Source of the DNA: Fusobacterium_C necrophorum_A | Lineage (GTDB): Bacteria > Fusobacteriota > Fusobacteriia > Fusobacteriales > Fusobacteriaceae | Length of the DNA stretch: 64,000 nucleotides | Direction of reading: 5' to 3' | Assembly (NCBI RefSeq): GCF_004134945.1 | Contig: NZ_SBAP01000007.1 | Location: 1 to 64,000, forward strand | Part shown: piece by piece, positions 9,256-17,721 of the stretch | Layout: every line of letters starts with the position of its first letter | Position numbering within the stretch: the first letter of the stretch is position 1 | The notes under the pieces: generated by a model | Told to the model about the DNA's origin: nothing | The model's input: the letters and a program-made list of their open reading frames with translations, nothing else | The model's database searches: none | Position numbers and translations under genes: made by a program

Positions 9256-9264
9256 GACTTATTG

Positions 9265-10266
9265 TCAAAATAAATGTAAAATATCTTGGATACTAATAAA
9301 AAATATCAATGCTAAGAATAAGAACAAGCCCACTTTATGAATTTTCTCTTCCCATTTTTTATGAAAAGGAATATGTAGCATTTCTAAAAAAACAAATAGA
9401 ATTCTCCCTCCGTCCAAAGCCGGAAAAGGAAGAAGATTTAGCAAGCCCACATTGATAGATAAAAAGACACTAAGCCATAAGATAGAAAGGATTCCTTGTT
9501 TTGAAGCTTCTCCTACAACCTGTAAGATTCCGATCGGTCCTGAAATTTCTTTTACACTGATTTCTCCTCGTATCATCTTCCAAAGTCCCTGTCCCATATC
9601 GGTAATAATTGCGACGAAACTGCGATTTGCTTTCCAAAAACTTTGCACTAAAGTATAAGAAGTATGTGTTACCTTCGGAGAAACTCCTAAAAAACTTCGA
9701 TTCTCTTTTTGTAACAGAGGAATTTGAAAACTTTTTTCTTCATCGTCTCTCTCCACTAAAACTTCGACCATATCCTTATTTTGAATGGAGTTTCCTATAT
9801 CTGTCCATTTGGAAATCACAGTTCCTTCTATTTTCAAAATTCGATCTTCCTTCTTTAAATACTGAGCCGCCGGGCTTTCCGCTATAACAGATCCCACAAT
9901 GGCTTCTTCCGTATACTGCACATTTCCTACATGGAAATGTAAGGCTGTCAACAGTACAAGAGCAAACAAAAAATTCATGCAAACTCCGGCAATCAAAACA
10001 ATAAATCTCTGATAAGGAGACTTGGTGGCAAAACCTCCTTCCACTTTGGAATCCAATTCCATTCCCTCAATGGTAACATAACCTCCCAGAGGAATGGCTC
10101 GAAAGGAATAGGTCGTCATCTCAGTCTCATAGCTATATACCTGAGGACCCATCCCAATAGAAAATTCGGACACCGGCATGTGAAAACATTTCGCAGTCAT
10201 AAAGTGTCCCAATTCATGAACCAAAATAATAATCCCCAATACAATCATAGAAATCAATAAGGTCAT
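9265..10266 (-). CDS. rseP: Site-2 membrane zinc metalloprotease RseP
   Basis: A 333-residue intramembrane protease. It has the HExxH zinc motif in the first helix (HELGH, about residues 17-21), a periplasmic PDZ-like region in the middle (about 100-190), and the third zinc ligand in the C-terminal NLLPFPALDGGRILFVF segment, followed by two more hydrophobic helices. It cleaves anti-sigma factors or remnant signal peptides within the membrane. The start is the ATG at 10266, which overlaps the tmk stop (ATGA). An in-frame upstream TTG would need a 24-nt overlap and has no better ribosome site. It is the last gene of the uppS-cdsA-dxr-tmk-rseP operon, an order close to the common dxr-rseP pairing. 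Confidence 0.95.
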   Translation of the reverse strand: MTLLISMIVLGIIILVHELGHFMTAKCFHMPVSEFSIGMGPQVYSYETEMTTYSFRAIPLGGYVTIEGMELDSKVEGGFATKSPYQRFIVLIAGVCMNFLFALVLLTALHFHVGNVQYTEEAIVGSVIAESPAAQYLKKEDRILKIEGTVISKWTDIGNSIQNKDMVEVLVERDDEEKSFQIPLLQKENRSFLGVSPKVTHTSYTLVQSFWKANRSFVAIITDMGQGLWKMIRGEISVKEISGPIGILQVVGEASKQGILSILWLSVFLSINVGLLNLLPFPALDGGRILFVFLEMLHIPFHKKWEEKIHKVGLFLFLALIFFISIQDILHLF

Positions 10267-10931
10267 ACTTCCCTCACTTTCTCCCAAATTTCTTTTTGAA
10301 TCTCTTCCATACTTTTAATTCTCTCTCCATCAACACAGGAAATTCTTATCCAGTGATACTTCTCTGCCATATCACAGGCATTTTGATAGGATTTTTCCAA
10401 ATACTCCCGATTATTCTCATGAATATCTTTTGCACTCTCTCCTGTCATTTTATTCTTTCTTTCTCTCATCAATTGTTGTGCCTGTTCGGTCGGCATATCT
10501 AAAAAAATAATGAAATCCGGTCTTGGAATTTGAAATTGTTCATACTCCAAGATTTCCAACCAAGATAAATAGTTTTCTTTTTCTTCTCCCTCTAACTTGG
10601 AGGCCTGATGAATCATATTGGAAGGAACATAACGGTCCGCAATGAACAACATGTCTTCCTGTTGGTAGTCATAGCCCCAATCTTTCTGATAAGAAGCGTA
10701 ACGATCAATCGCATACATGGCAGAAACCGGATAAGGATTCACTTTTTCCGCATCCAAACCAAATTCTCCCGCCAAATACATTTTCACCGGTTCACAAGCC
10801 GGACTGCTATAATTTGGAAAAGATAATTTTCTTGCTTTTCTTCCACATGATAAAAAATGTTCCAATAGCAATTTACTTTGCGTTTCTTTTCCACTGGAAT
10901 CCGTTCCTTCAATTACGATGATTTTCCCCAT
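10263..10931 (-). CDS. tmk: Thymidylate kinase
   Basis: A 222-residue dTMP kinase that phosphorylates dTMP to dTDP using ATP. The P-loop is GTDSSGKETQ (about residues 8-17), the DRY motif appears in ADRYVPSN, and the LID region includes LMRERKNKM. The length exceeds the common 205-215 residues and matches the longer clostridial-type enzymes with a PYPVSAMYAIDRYA segment. The ATG at 10931 follows GGGGAAAAAC; an in-frame GTG at 10943 has poorer spacing. The gene overlaps dxr by 19 nt and rseP by 4 nt, showing tight coupling. Confidence 0.95.
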   Translation of the reverse strand: MGKIIVIEGTDSSGKETQSKLLLEHFLSCGRKARKLSFPNYSSPACEPVKMYLAGEFGLDAEKVNPYPVSAMYAIDRYASYQKDWGYDYQQEDMLFIADRYVPSNMIHQASKLEGEEKENYLSWLEILEYEQFQIPRPDFIIFLDMPTEQAQQLMRERKNKMTGESAKDIHENNREYLEKSYQNACDMAEKYHWIRISCVDGERIKSMEEIQKEIWEKVREV

Positions 10932-12067
10932 GTTTTTCCCCACTCCCTCACTTCATGGTCTTTGTCTAAAATCTGTTCCAAGGATTGTATATCTTCCTTG
11001 GGAAATCTTTCCATTGCCGCTTGAATCATTTCATAAATCTCTAAAAATCGTATTTTTTCTTTTAAAAAGTAATCCACCGCAATTTCATTTGCCGCATTAA
11101 AAACAATCGGCATACTTCCTCCAAGACTTCCTGCCTTTCTCGCCAAAGGAATTCCTTGAAATACTTCTGTATTAATTGGCTCAAAGGTCATCTCCATGTA
11201 TTTTGTAAAGTCTAAAGCCTCCAATACAGGATTTTCCAAATGCTTCGGATAGCTGAAAGCATATTGAATGGGCAACTTCATATCGGTAACTCCCATCTGT
11301 GCCATGATCGAATGATCCTGATATTCTACCATAGAGTGTACAATGCTCTGAGGATGCAAAATGGTGTCAATGCTATCATAATGGAATCCAAATAACTCAT
11401 GAGCTTCAATAATTTCCAAACCTTTGTTTACCAAAGTAGCAGAATCTACAGTAATCTTTTTTCCCATAGACCAGTTTGGATGTTTCAAAGCATCTTCTAC
11501 TCTAACATCTTCCAACTCCGCTTTGGTTTTTCCTCGAAAAGCTCCTCCGCTGGCGGTAATAATCAAACGTTTCACTTCTTTTTTTTCATTCCCCTGTAAG
11601 GCTTGAAAAATGGCGGAATGTTCACTATCCACCGGAATAATTTCCGCCTTCGGATATTGTTGCAACAAACGGTTAATATAGGAACCTGCGGATACCATAG
11701 TCTCTTTATTGGCTAGAGCAATTCTTTTTTCTTTTTCAATTCCTTTTATCGTTGCTCGAATTCCTACAGCCCCGCTGACCGCCGTTAATAAAATATCATA
11801 CTCCTCCACGGAAGCAAGTTCTTCCAATCCCTCTTCTCCACAAAAAAATTGAATTTTTGGAAAGAGGATTTTCAATTCCTGATACGCTTCCCAATATCCT
11901 ACCGTCACATATTTCGGATGAAATTCCTGTATTTGCTGCTTCAATAAATCGATATTTCGATTTCCGGATAGTCCCACAATTTCGAAGCAATGAGAATTTC
12001 CACGAACCACTTCTAAACTGCTTCTTCCAATACTTCCTGTGGAGCCTAATACAATAATTCGCTTCAT
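10913..12067 (-). CDS. dxr: 1-deoxy-D-xylulose 5-phosphate reductoisomerase
   Basis: A 384-residue enzyme of the non-mevalonate isoprenoid pathway that converts DXP to methylerythritol phosphate using NADPH. The N-terminal NADPH-binding motif GSTGSIGRSSLEVV is at residues 7-20. The metal/substrate segment IIPVDSEHSAIFQAL (about 143-157) and the downstream catalytic region (ITASGGAFRG, HPNWSMGKKITVDSATLVNK) are complete. It overlaps cdsA by 4 nt. Together with uppS it shows that this operon covers isoprenoid supply for undecaprenyl phosphate. Confidence 0.98.
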   Translation of the reverse strand: MKRIIVLGSTGSIGRSSLEVVRGNSHCFEIVGLSGNRNIDLLKQQIQEFHPKYVTVGYWEAYQELKILFPKIQFFCGEEGLEELASVEEYDILLTAVSGAVGIRATIKGIEKEKRIALANKETMVSAGSYINRLLQQYPKAEIIPVDSEHSAIFQALQGNEKKEVKRLIITASGGAFRGKTKAELEDVRVEDALKHPNWSMGKKITVDSATLVNKGLEIIEAHELFGFHYDSIDTILHPQSIVHSMVEYQDHSIMAQMGVTDMKLPIQYAFSYPKHLENPVLEALDFTKYMEMTFEPINTEVFQGIPLARKAGSLGGSMPIVFNAANEIAVDYFLKEKIRFLEIYEMIQAAMERFPKEDIQSLEQILDKDHEVREWGKTWGKSS

Positions 12068-12888
12068 AATACCGCTCCCATCACGTAATACATAATTGGC
12101 AATACAAAAATCATACTGTCAAATCGGTCTAAAATCCCTCCGTGTCCTGCCAAAATTTTCCCGGAATCTTTAATTCCGCATTCCCTTTTGAACAAGGATT
12201 CTACCAAATCTCCTATTTGAGCCGCCAGACTCACTCCCATTCCCAGAATCAAAGAAAAAATCAACAATTCTTCTTCCGTTTGGGCAAGAAACAGGGTAAA
12301 ATATTTCAACAATAAGTAGGCTGTAAGCACAGTACAAAGGATTCCTCCCAACGAACCTTCTATCGATTTTTTAGGGCTGATTTCCGTAAAGCCTCGTTTG
12401 AAAATTTTTCTCCCAATGGAAATTCCGATGAAATAGGCAAAGCTATCGCAACTCCATACCATAATTTGCAATAATAATATCAATTGCCCTCCATTTTCCC
12501 AAAAACTCCACTTCAAAATGTGAGAAAAGAAATAGGAAACATAGACCATTCCCAATACGGTATTCCCAATTTCTGTCGAGGCGTGCTCAATACGGTTTGT
12601 AAAAACTCTCTCGACAAACATAAGTACCAGAGCAAAGACCAAAATAGCAATTTCTCCCTCGACTCTTTGTCCTTGTGTCCAAAAAATATAATTCGGTAGG
12701 ACAAGACTTCCAAGCATTCCGACATATTTATGAACTCTCCTTCCGCTGTGTTCTATCATTCGATAAAACTCCCAAGTTCCTATTCCTACAACAAAGTTCG
12801 TAAAAATCAATAGAGGAAGTCCTCCAAATAAAATTACAAAAATCAAAATAGGAATTCCTATCAGCGCAACAATAATTCTACTTTTCAT
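12064..12888 (-). CDS. cdsA: Phosphatidate cytidylyltransferase (CDP-diglyceride synthase)
   Basis: A 274-residue integral membrane enzyme that makes CDP-diacylglycerol from phosphatidic acid and CTP. There are about seven or eight hydrophobic helices. The family signature lies near the C terminus: SPKKSIEGSLGG (about 170), then QIGDLVESLFKRECGIKDSG and GHGGILDRFDSM. The start is the ATG at 12888 with GGAGG six bases before it, inside the 3' end of uppS (11-nt overlap). An upstream in-frame TTG sits inside the ribosome-binding region and was rejected. Confidence 0.96.
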   Translation of the reverse strand: MKSRIIVALIGIPILIFVILFGGLPLLIFTNFVVGIGTWEFYRMIEHSGRRVHKYVGMLGSLVLPNYIFWTQGQRVEGEIAILVFALVLMFVERVFTNRIEHASTEIGNTVLGMVYVSYFFSHILKWSFWENGGQLILLLQIMVWSCDSFAYFIGISIGRKIFKRGFTEISPKKSIEGSLGGILCTVLTAYLLLKYFTLFLAQTEEELLIFSLILGMGVSLAAQIGDLVESLFKRECGIKDSGKILAGHGGILDRFDSMIFVLPIMYYVMGAVL

Positions 12889-13570
12889 AAATTCCTCCAA
12901 AACGGCGTTCTCTTTTTTGAAAATTTTCTAATGCAAGGTCCAAATCTTTTTCTTCAAAATCCGGCCATAAAGTATCTGTGACATAAATTTCAGCATAGGC
13001 CAACTGCCAAAGTAAAAAATTGGAAATTCGAAATTCCCCGCTTGTTCGAATAATAAGTTCCGGATCCGGTAAATTTTGATATAAATGAGAAGAAATATCT
13101 TCTTCGGAGATACTTTCCTTTTTTTCTTGTAACAAACGATTCACCGCATCGACAATCTCTGCCCTTCCTCCATAGTTAAAGGCAATATGAAAGGTAATTC
13201 CTGTATTTAGAGAAGTCTTTTCTTCCAAGGCTTTGATTTCTTTCCAAAGAGAATCCGAAACTCTTTCCTTTCTTCCGGATACTAAAAAGCGAACGTTATT
13301 TTTCATCAAATTTTTTTCTTCCTTTTTCATGTACTTTGAAAACAACTTCATGAGAGTGGATACTTCCTCTTCGGAACGCTTCCAATTTTCCGTTGAAAAA
13401 GCATATACTGTGAGATATTGAATCCCAATTTCTCCTGCATACTTCAATATTTTTTGTAGCGTTTTGGCTCCTTCTCGATGTCCCAAGGTTCTTGGTAAGC
13501 CTCTTTTTTTTGCCCATCGTCCATTGCCATCCATAATAATGGCAATATGTTTCGGAACTTCTATTGACAT
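12878..13570 (-). CDS. uppS: Undecaprenyl (isoprenyl) diphosphate synthase
   Basis: A 230-residue cis-prenyltransferase that makes the C55 lipid carrier for peptidoglycan and lipopolysaccharide. It has the catalytic IAIIMDGNGRWAKKRG motif (about 9-24), LGHREGAKTL, YAFSTENWKR and the C-terminal RTSGEFRISNFLLWQLAYAE (about 175-195). The start is the ATG at 13570 after AAGGAAG; the reading frame extends further upstream without a ribosome site. It is the first gene of the five-gene lipid/isoprenoid operon. The promoter in 13571-13745 is not clear to me; TAAAAT near 13600 is a weak -10 candidate. Confidence 0.97.
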   Translation of the reverse strand: MSIEVPKHIAIIMDGNGRWAKKRGLPRTLGHREGAKTLQKILKYAGEIGIQYLTVYAFSTENWKRSEEEVSTLMKLFSKYMKKEEKNLMKNNVRFLVSGRKERVSDSLWKEIKALEEKTSLNTGITFHIAFNYGGRAEIVDAVNRLLQEKKESISEEDISSHLYQNLPDPELIIRTSGEFRISNFLLWQLAYAEIYVTDTLWPDFEEKDLDLALENFQKRERRFGGIYEK

Positions 13571-13745
13571 ATATGACACTTCCTTAAAAATTATTTTATC
13601 ATTACATTTTAACATAATTTTCTATGTTTTTCTATAGATTTATCCGCCCTGTCTCTTCTCAAAATTTCCGCTCTCCTTTTTAGCATGAGAAAATACTGAA
13701 AAAATAATAAAAAAAAACGATTCCCATTATTTTAAAAAAAAAGAC

Positions 13746-13774
13746 TTGCAATTCTCTCGAAAATAGGCTATTAT
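13746..13774 (+). promoter_or_regulatory. Promoter of the Ile-rich leader / aminotransferase operon
   Basis: TTGCAA (13746-13751), 17-nt spacer, TATTAT (13769-13774). Transcription would start near 13781, only about 23 nt before the leader ORF start and 10 nt before its ribosome site. It is divergent from uppS. Confidence 0.75.
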
Positions 13775-13803
13775 ACCTCCAAGTAAAAAAAAGGAGAAAA
13801 ACA

Positions 13804-13966
13804 ATGTCTATAGTTATGACTCACATTATTATTTGTATTGCGATTATTATATTGATTATTGGACTTATTCAAAGCTCAATGATAATCAATATTTTTTTGC
13901 ATAACAAAAATAATGTTAGGAATATAGAATGGAGAAGGAAAAACCTATATTTTCATAATCTTTAAA
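13804..13966 (+). CDS. Isoleucine-rich leader peptide or small membrane protein (53 aa)
   Basis: A short ORF behind AAGGAG at 13791, just after a good promoter. It begins MSIVMTHIIICIAIIIL and carries 14 isoleucines in its first 30 codons, mostly ATT, including two runs of three Ile codons. The tail (about 33-53) is polar and basic, ending YFHNL. A Rho-independent terminator follows at 13984-14018, ahead of the transporter-dehydrogenase-branched-chain aminotransferase genes. The ORF-terminator-BCAA-gene arrangement is what an ilv-type transcription attenuator looks like. The caveat is that 53 codons is long for a leader, and one hydrophobic helix plus a basic tail would also suit a small membrane protein. 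Confidence 0.6.
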
Positions 13967-13983
13967 ATAGGATTTGCATTCTG

Positions 13984-14018
13984 ATACAGCCTGACAAAAA
14001 GGGCTGTATTTTTTTTTA
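13984..14018 (+). terminator. Rho-independent terminator, candidate attenuator
   Basis: ATACAGCC (13984-13991) pairs with GGCTGTAT (14002-14009) and is followed by a run of T. It lies between the Ile-rich ORF and the BASS transporter, so every transcript from the promoter at 13746 must pass it to reach the structural genes. Confidence 0.8.
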
Positions 14019-14066
14019 CCTCCATTTTTTACATCATCTATCATAAAAAAGAGAGGAGTGAGAAAT

Positions 14067-15032
14067 TTGAAAGTCTTACAGGTATTCAGTGATTTTTTGG
14101 GGAAGTATTTTATTCTTATTATTTTATCGGTGGCAGTACTTGCTATCTTTTTTTCAGAAAGCTTTATCAGCATAGGAAAAATAAGAATTCTTGGACAGTC
14201 TCCTGTCATCCTCGGCTTGGGGACTATTATGTTCATTATGGGTCTAAGTGTCAAAAAAGAAGATTGGAATATTGTATGGCAAAAACCAAGAGAAATTTTC
14301 CTTGGTTGCCTTGCACAATTTACTATTATGCCTCTTTTAGCATTTATTCTGGCAAAACTGTTTGAACTTCCTCCGGCTTTGGCGGTCGGTTTGGTCTTAT
14401 TGGGAGCTTGCCCCGGAGGTACTGCAAGTAACGTCATGACCTATCTTGCAAAAGGAGATGTTGCTCTTTCCGTTGGAATGACAACCGTTTCAACCTTGTT
14501 GGCTCCCATCTTGGCTCCTACATTAACCTATGCTTTTGCAGGACAATGGATAGAAATTCATTTTTCCACTATGGTCTTTGATATTTTAAAAATTGTTTTA
14601 CTTCCTGTGTCGGCAGGAATGCTAATCCAACATTTTTTTGCAGACTTTATTCATAAAATTCAAAATATTTTAGTAATTATTCCGATTATAAGTATTGTAA
14701 TCATCATGGGGCTCTGTGTAGCTCCCAATAAAGAAAATCTATTACACTCGGGTTATCTTTTAGTCTTAGCGGTTTGCCTACACAACTGGTTCGGTTTTCT
14801 GCTTGGCTATATTGTGGGAAGATACACAAATATGAACTTGAAACAAACAAAGGCTTTATCCATTGAAGTAGGACTGCAAAATTCAGGTCTGGCAATCGGT
14901 TTATCTGCACAATTTTCAAATCCGCTATGTGCACTGCCGGCAACCATTGCCACCGTCATTCATCAAATATCCGGCTCCGTTTTGGCAAATGTTTTCTCGG
15001 GAAATATTCCCGCTGCTAAGACAACAAAATAA
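14067..15032 (+). CDS. Bile acid:sodium symporter (BASS) family transporter
   Basis: A 321-residue integral membrane protein with about nine or ten hydrophobic helices. It carries the family's hallmark LLGACPGGTASNVMTYLAKG segment (about 110-130), the conserved crossover region of the sodium-binding core, and a second conserved segment IEVGLQNSGLAIGLSA (about 270). BASS bacterial members move organic acids such as ketopantoate (PanS) with sodium. Here the company of a dehydrogenase and a branched-chain aminotransferase suggests a branched-chain keto or hydroxy acid, but this is inference. The start is probably the TTG at 14067, eight bases after GAGAGGAG. Confidence 0.85.
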   Translation: MKVLQVFSDFLGKYFILIILSVAVLAIFFSESFISIGKIRILGQSPVILGLGTIMFIMGLSVKKEDWNIVWQKPREIFLGCLAQFTIMPLLAFILAKLFELPPALAVGLVLLGACPGGTASNVMTYLAKGDVALSVGMTTVSTLLAPILAPTLTYAFAGQWIEIHFSTMVFDILKIVLLPVSAGMLIQHFFADFIHKIQNILVIIPIISIVIIMGLCVAPNKENLLHSGYLLVLAVCLHNWFGFLLGYIVGRYTNMNLKQTKALSIEVGLQNSGLAIGLSAQFSNPLCALPATIATVIHQISGSVLANVFSGNIPAAKTTK

Positions 15033-15063
15033 AATCTATAATACAAAAAGAAAGGAGAACAGT

Positions 15064-16164
15064 ATGCAACACAAAACTGTATTTTTACCCAACTACACAC
15101 TTGGTGTGGATGCCTATCATGAACTTCCGAATTTGACAGCTGCCTATGGAAGAAAAGTAGTTTTTATCGGAGGGAAAACCGCTTTGGAAAAGGCAAGTCT
15201 CCCTGTGAAGCAACAATTGGAAGATAACAACTTTCAAGTATTGAGTATTCTTTGGTACGGAGGAGAAGCTGCTTTAGAACATGTAGAAAGTTTAAAGCAA
15301 GAAAAAAGTGTACAGGAAAGTGATATTATTTTTGCTTTCGGAGGAGGAAAAGCCATAGATACCTGTAAAGTATTAAGTGATCAATTGCAAAAACCTCTCT
15401 TTGTATTCCCAACGATTGCCTCTACCTGTGCAAGTATAACTTCTGTTTGTGCAATTTATACCACCAATGGTTCTTTTGACAGTCTATATTGGAGAAAAAA
15501 ACCTGCGGAGCATACCTTTATCAATACCAAAATTATTGCAGAAGCTCCGGTAAAATATTTATGGGCGGGAATCGGAGATACTCTTGCCAAAGGATATGAA
15601 CCGGAATTTTCTTCTCGAGGAAGGGAACTTGACTACTACAATTCTCTTGGAATCGCTCTTTCCAAATTATGTCAACAACCCCTAGTAAAATATGGAGAAC
15701 AAGCCTTAAAAGATGTGAAAGAAAAAAAAGTTTCCAAGGCTCTGGAAGAAACCATTCTTTCTATCATTATCAATACCGGTCTGGTATCCAATCATGTTAT
15801 AAATGATTATAACAGTTGCCTTGCTCATGCTTTATGCTACGGATTTTCCGGCATTCCCAAAGTAGAATCTTCTCATCTCCATGGAGAAATAGTCTCCTAT
15901 GGAGTATTGGTACAATTGATCTTAGATCAACAATTTAAAGAATTGGAGAAGTTGCTTCCTTTTTATAAAGCGATTCGACTTCCAACTTCCTATCAACATT
16001 TCCATATCACTTGGGAAGACATGGAAAAAGTATTTGAGAAAGCTCTTTCCGTCAATGATATTAGAGTGGCTTCTATTCCTATCACAAAAGAAAAAATACA
16101 GAAAGCTATGGAAGATTTAGAACAATATATAGAAAAAATAAACGTAGGAGGATACTATGATTAA
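15064..16164 (+). CDS. Iron-containing (GldA-like) alcohol/glycerol dehydrogenase family protein
   Basis: A 366-residue member of the group III metal-dependent alcohol dehydrogenase / dehydroquinate synthase-like superfamily. The dinucleotide-binding motif FGGGKAIDTCK lies near residues 94-104. It is followed by the family's FPTIASTCASITSVCAIY segment, and by metal-ligand candidates in IGDTLAKGYE (about 173), ALCYGFSG and HLHGEIVSYG (about 270-280). The closest pattern I recognise is glycerol dehydrogenase-like, but the substrate is not fixed by sequence. Its operon with a BCAA aminotransferase suggests reduction of a branched-chain 2-keto acid. The start ATG 15064 follows AAAGGAGAACAGT. Confidence 0.8.
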   Translation: MQHKTVFLPNYTLGVDAYHELPNLTAAYGRKVVFIGGKTALEKASLPVKQQLEDNNFQVLSILWYGGEAALEHVESLKQEKSVQESDIIFAFGGGKAIDTCKVLSDQLQKPLFVFPTIASTCASITSVCAIYTTNGSFDSLYWRKKPAEHTFINTKIIAEAPVKYLWAGIGDTLAKGYEPEFSSRGRELDYYNSLGIALSKLCQQPLVKYGEQALKDVKEKKVSKALEETILSIIINTGLVSNHVINDYNSCLAHALCYGFSGIPKVESSHLHGEIVSYGVLVQLILDQQFKELEKLLPFYKAIRLPTSYQHFHITWEDMEKVFEKALSVNDIRVASIPITKEKIQKAMEDLEQYIEKINVGGYYD

Positions 16165-17074
16165 CACAAGCAAAATTTGGATGAACGGAACTTTGGTGGA
16201 TCATGATGAAGCAACGATCCATATACTTTCTCATGTCATTCACTACGGCAGCTCTTTCTTTGAAGGAATTCGAGTGTATAAGACGGAACAAGGTCCTGCT
16301 ATTTTTCGACTGCGAGAACATGTAACACGATTGTTTCATTCAGCAAAAATATATCGAACTTCCATTCCATATACGGAAGAAGAAATCTGTCAAGCTATCA
16401 TTGATACCGTCAAAGCAAATAATTTGGAGGAAGGATATATCCGTCCCATTGCCTATCGTGGATATTTCGAATTAGGAATCAATCCGAATCGTTGCCCTGT
16501 CGATGTTGCTATTGCCGCTTGGTATTGGGGACGATATTTAGGCGAAGAAGCTCTTTCTAAAGGAATTCAAGTGCAAATTTCTTCTTGGCGAAGACCCGCT
16601 TTGGATACCCTGCCCTCTCTTGCCAAAGCAGGTGGAAACTATCTAAGCTCACAACTGATTAAAATGGAAGCTTTGCAAAATGGCTATGATGAAGGAATTG
16701 CTTTGGACTATCTGGGAAATATCAGTGAGGGAAGCGGAGAAAACTTATTTTTAGTCCTAAATGGAAGCTTAATTACTCCAAGTCTTTCTTCCTCCGCTCT
16801 GTCCGGAATTACGAAAGATACCGTTCTTCAACTTGCGAAAAGTTTAGGCTATGAAATTGTGGAACAGGCAATTCCCAGAGAATTGCTTTACACCTGCGAT
16901 GAAGTTTTTTTAACCGGAACGGCAGCAGAAATCACTCCTGTCGCTTCTATTGACCGCATTCAGGTGGGAAAAGGAGAAAACAGGATTAGTAAAGAAATCC
17001 AAAAAGCTTTCTTTCTATTAGTTTCAGGAAAACATCCCCTTTCCAAACAATATTTGACTTATGTAAATCAATAG
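16157..17074 (+). CDS. ilvE: Branched-chain amino acid aminotransferase
   Basis: A 305-residue class IV PLP enzyme that transfers the amino group between glutamate and branched-chain 2-keto acids. Motifs visible are YGSSFFEGIRVY (about 31-42), RLREHVTRLFHSAKIY, the PLP lysine segment LAKAGGNYLSSQLIK (about 155-170) and the signature DYLGNISEGSGENLFLV (about 183-200), then SALSGITKDTVLQLA. It overlaps the dehydrogenase by 8 nt and has GGAGG six nt before its ATG. It is the last gene of the leader-controlled operon and ends at a bidirectional terminator shared with frr. Confidence 0.93.
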   Translation: MINTSKIWMNGTLVDHDEATIHILSHVIHYGSSFFEGIRVYKTEQGPAIFRLREHVTRLFHSAKIYRTSIPYTEEEICQAIIDTVKANNLEEGYIRPIAYRGYFELGINPNRCPVDVAIAAWYWGRYLGEEALSKGIQVQISSWRRPALDTLPSLAKAGGNYLSSQLIKMEALQNGYDEGIALDYLGNISEGSGENLFLVLNGSLITPSLSSSALSGITKDTVLQLAKSLGYEIVEQAIPRELLYTCDEVFLTGTAAEITPVASIDRIQVGKGENRISKEIQKAFFLLVSGKHPLSKQYLTYVNQ

Positions 17075-17084
17075 AAAAGCAATA

Positions 17085-17120
17085 AAAAAGATTGAGAACA
17101 GAAAAGTTCTCAATCTTTTT
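17085..17120. terminator. Bidirectional terminator between ilvE and frr
   Basis: AAAAAGATTGAGAA (17085-17098) and TTCTCAATCTTTTT (17107-17120) form a perfect stem with A-tract and T-tract ends. It works for the convergent ilvE (plus) and frr (minus) transcripts. Confidence 0.9.
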
Positions 17121-17134
17121 CTCCTTTTACAGCC

Positions 17135-17704
17135 TTATACCGTTGTAATTTCTTTTTCTTTTTTTGCCAGTAATTCATCCAAATCTTTAATGGTTTTATC
17201 CGTTAACGTTTGTACCTCCGCTTCGAATCTCTTCAATTCATCCTCTGACATACCGCTTTCTTTGTCTTTTTCAATCTTCTTTAAAGCGTTATTCATATCT
17301 TTTCGAATATTTCGAACGGCAATTTTTCCATTTTCGGCTTCTTTTTTTGCCAATTTAACATATTCTTTTCTTCTTTCCGCTGTCAATTCAGGCATAACCA
17401 ATCGAACCACTCTTCCGTCATTGTTTGGATTCATTCCTAAATTAGCCGCTAAAATTGCTTTTTCAATTTTAGGAATCATGGTCTTATCCCAAGGATCAAT
17501 GACTAATAATCTGGCTTCCGGTGCAGATACTGTTGCAACTTGGTTTAAAGGCATCTCCGATCCGTATTGTTCTACTTTAATAGTATCCAACATAGCAACA
17601 CTCGCTCTTCCGGCACGAATGGACGTGAATTTTTCTTTTGTGGCTTCAATCGTTTTTTGCATTTTTGTTTGACATTCTTGAATAACTTCTTTTCCTGTTG
17701 TCAT
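17135..17704 (-). CDS. frr: Ribosome recycling factor
   Basis: A 189-residue RRF that splits post-termination ribosomes together with EF-G. The family core is evident: FTSIRAGRASVAMLDTIKVE (about 27-45), the PWDKTMIPKIEKAILAANLG segment (about 92-110), NDGRVVRLVMPELTAERRKE (about 115-134) and the C-terminal coiled coil. The length is close to the usual 185. It is the last gene of rpsB-tsf-pyrH-frr, the widespread bacterial order, and lies 17 nt after pyrH. Confidence 0.98.
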   Translation of the reverse strand: MTTGKEVIQECQTKMQKTIEATKEKFTSIRAGRASVAMLDTIKVEQYGSEMPLNQVATVSAPEARLLVIDPWDKTMIPKIEKAILAANLGMNPNNDGRVVRLVMPELTAERRKEYVKLAKKEAENGKIAVRNIRKDMNNALKKIEKDKESGMSEDELKRFEAEVQTLTDKTIKDLDELLAKKEKEITTV

Positions 17705-17721
17705 GTGCTTCCTCCTCCTTC

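Noticed and set aside
13916..14437. 173-codon open frame on the minus strand opposite the BASS transporter
   Set aside because: It is the antisense of a well-supported membrane transporter, has no ribosome site and shows no family motif.
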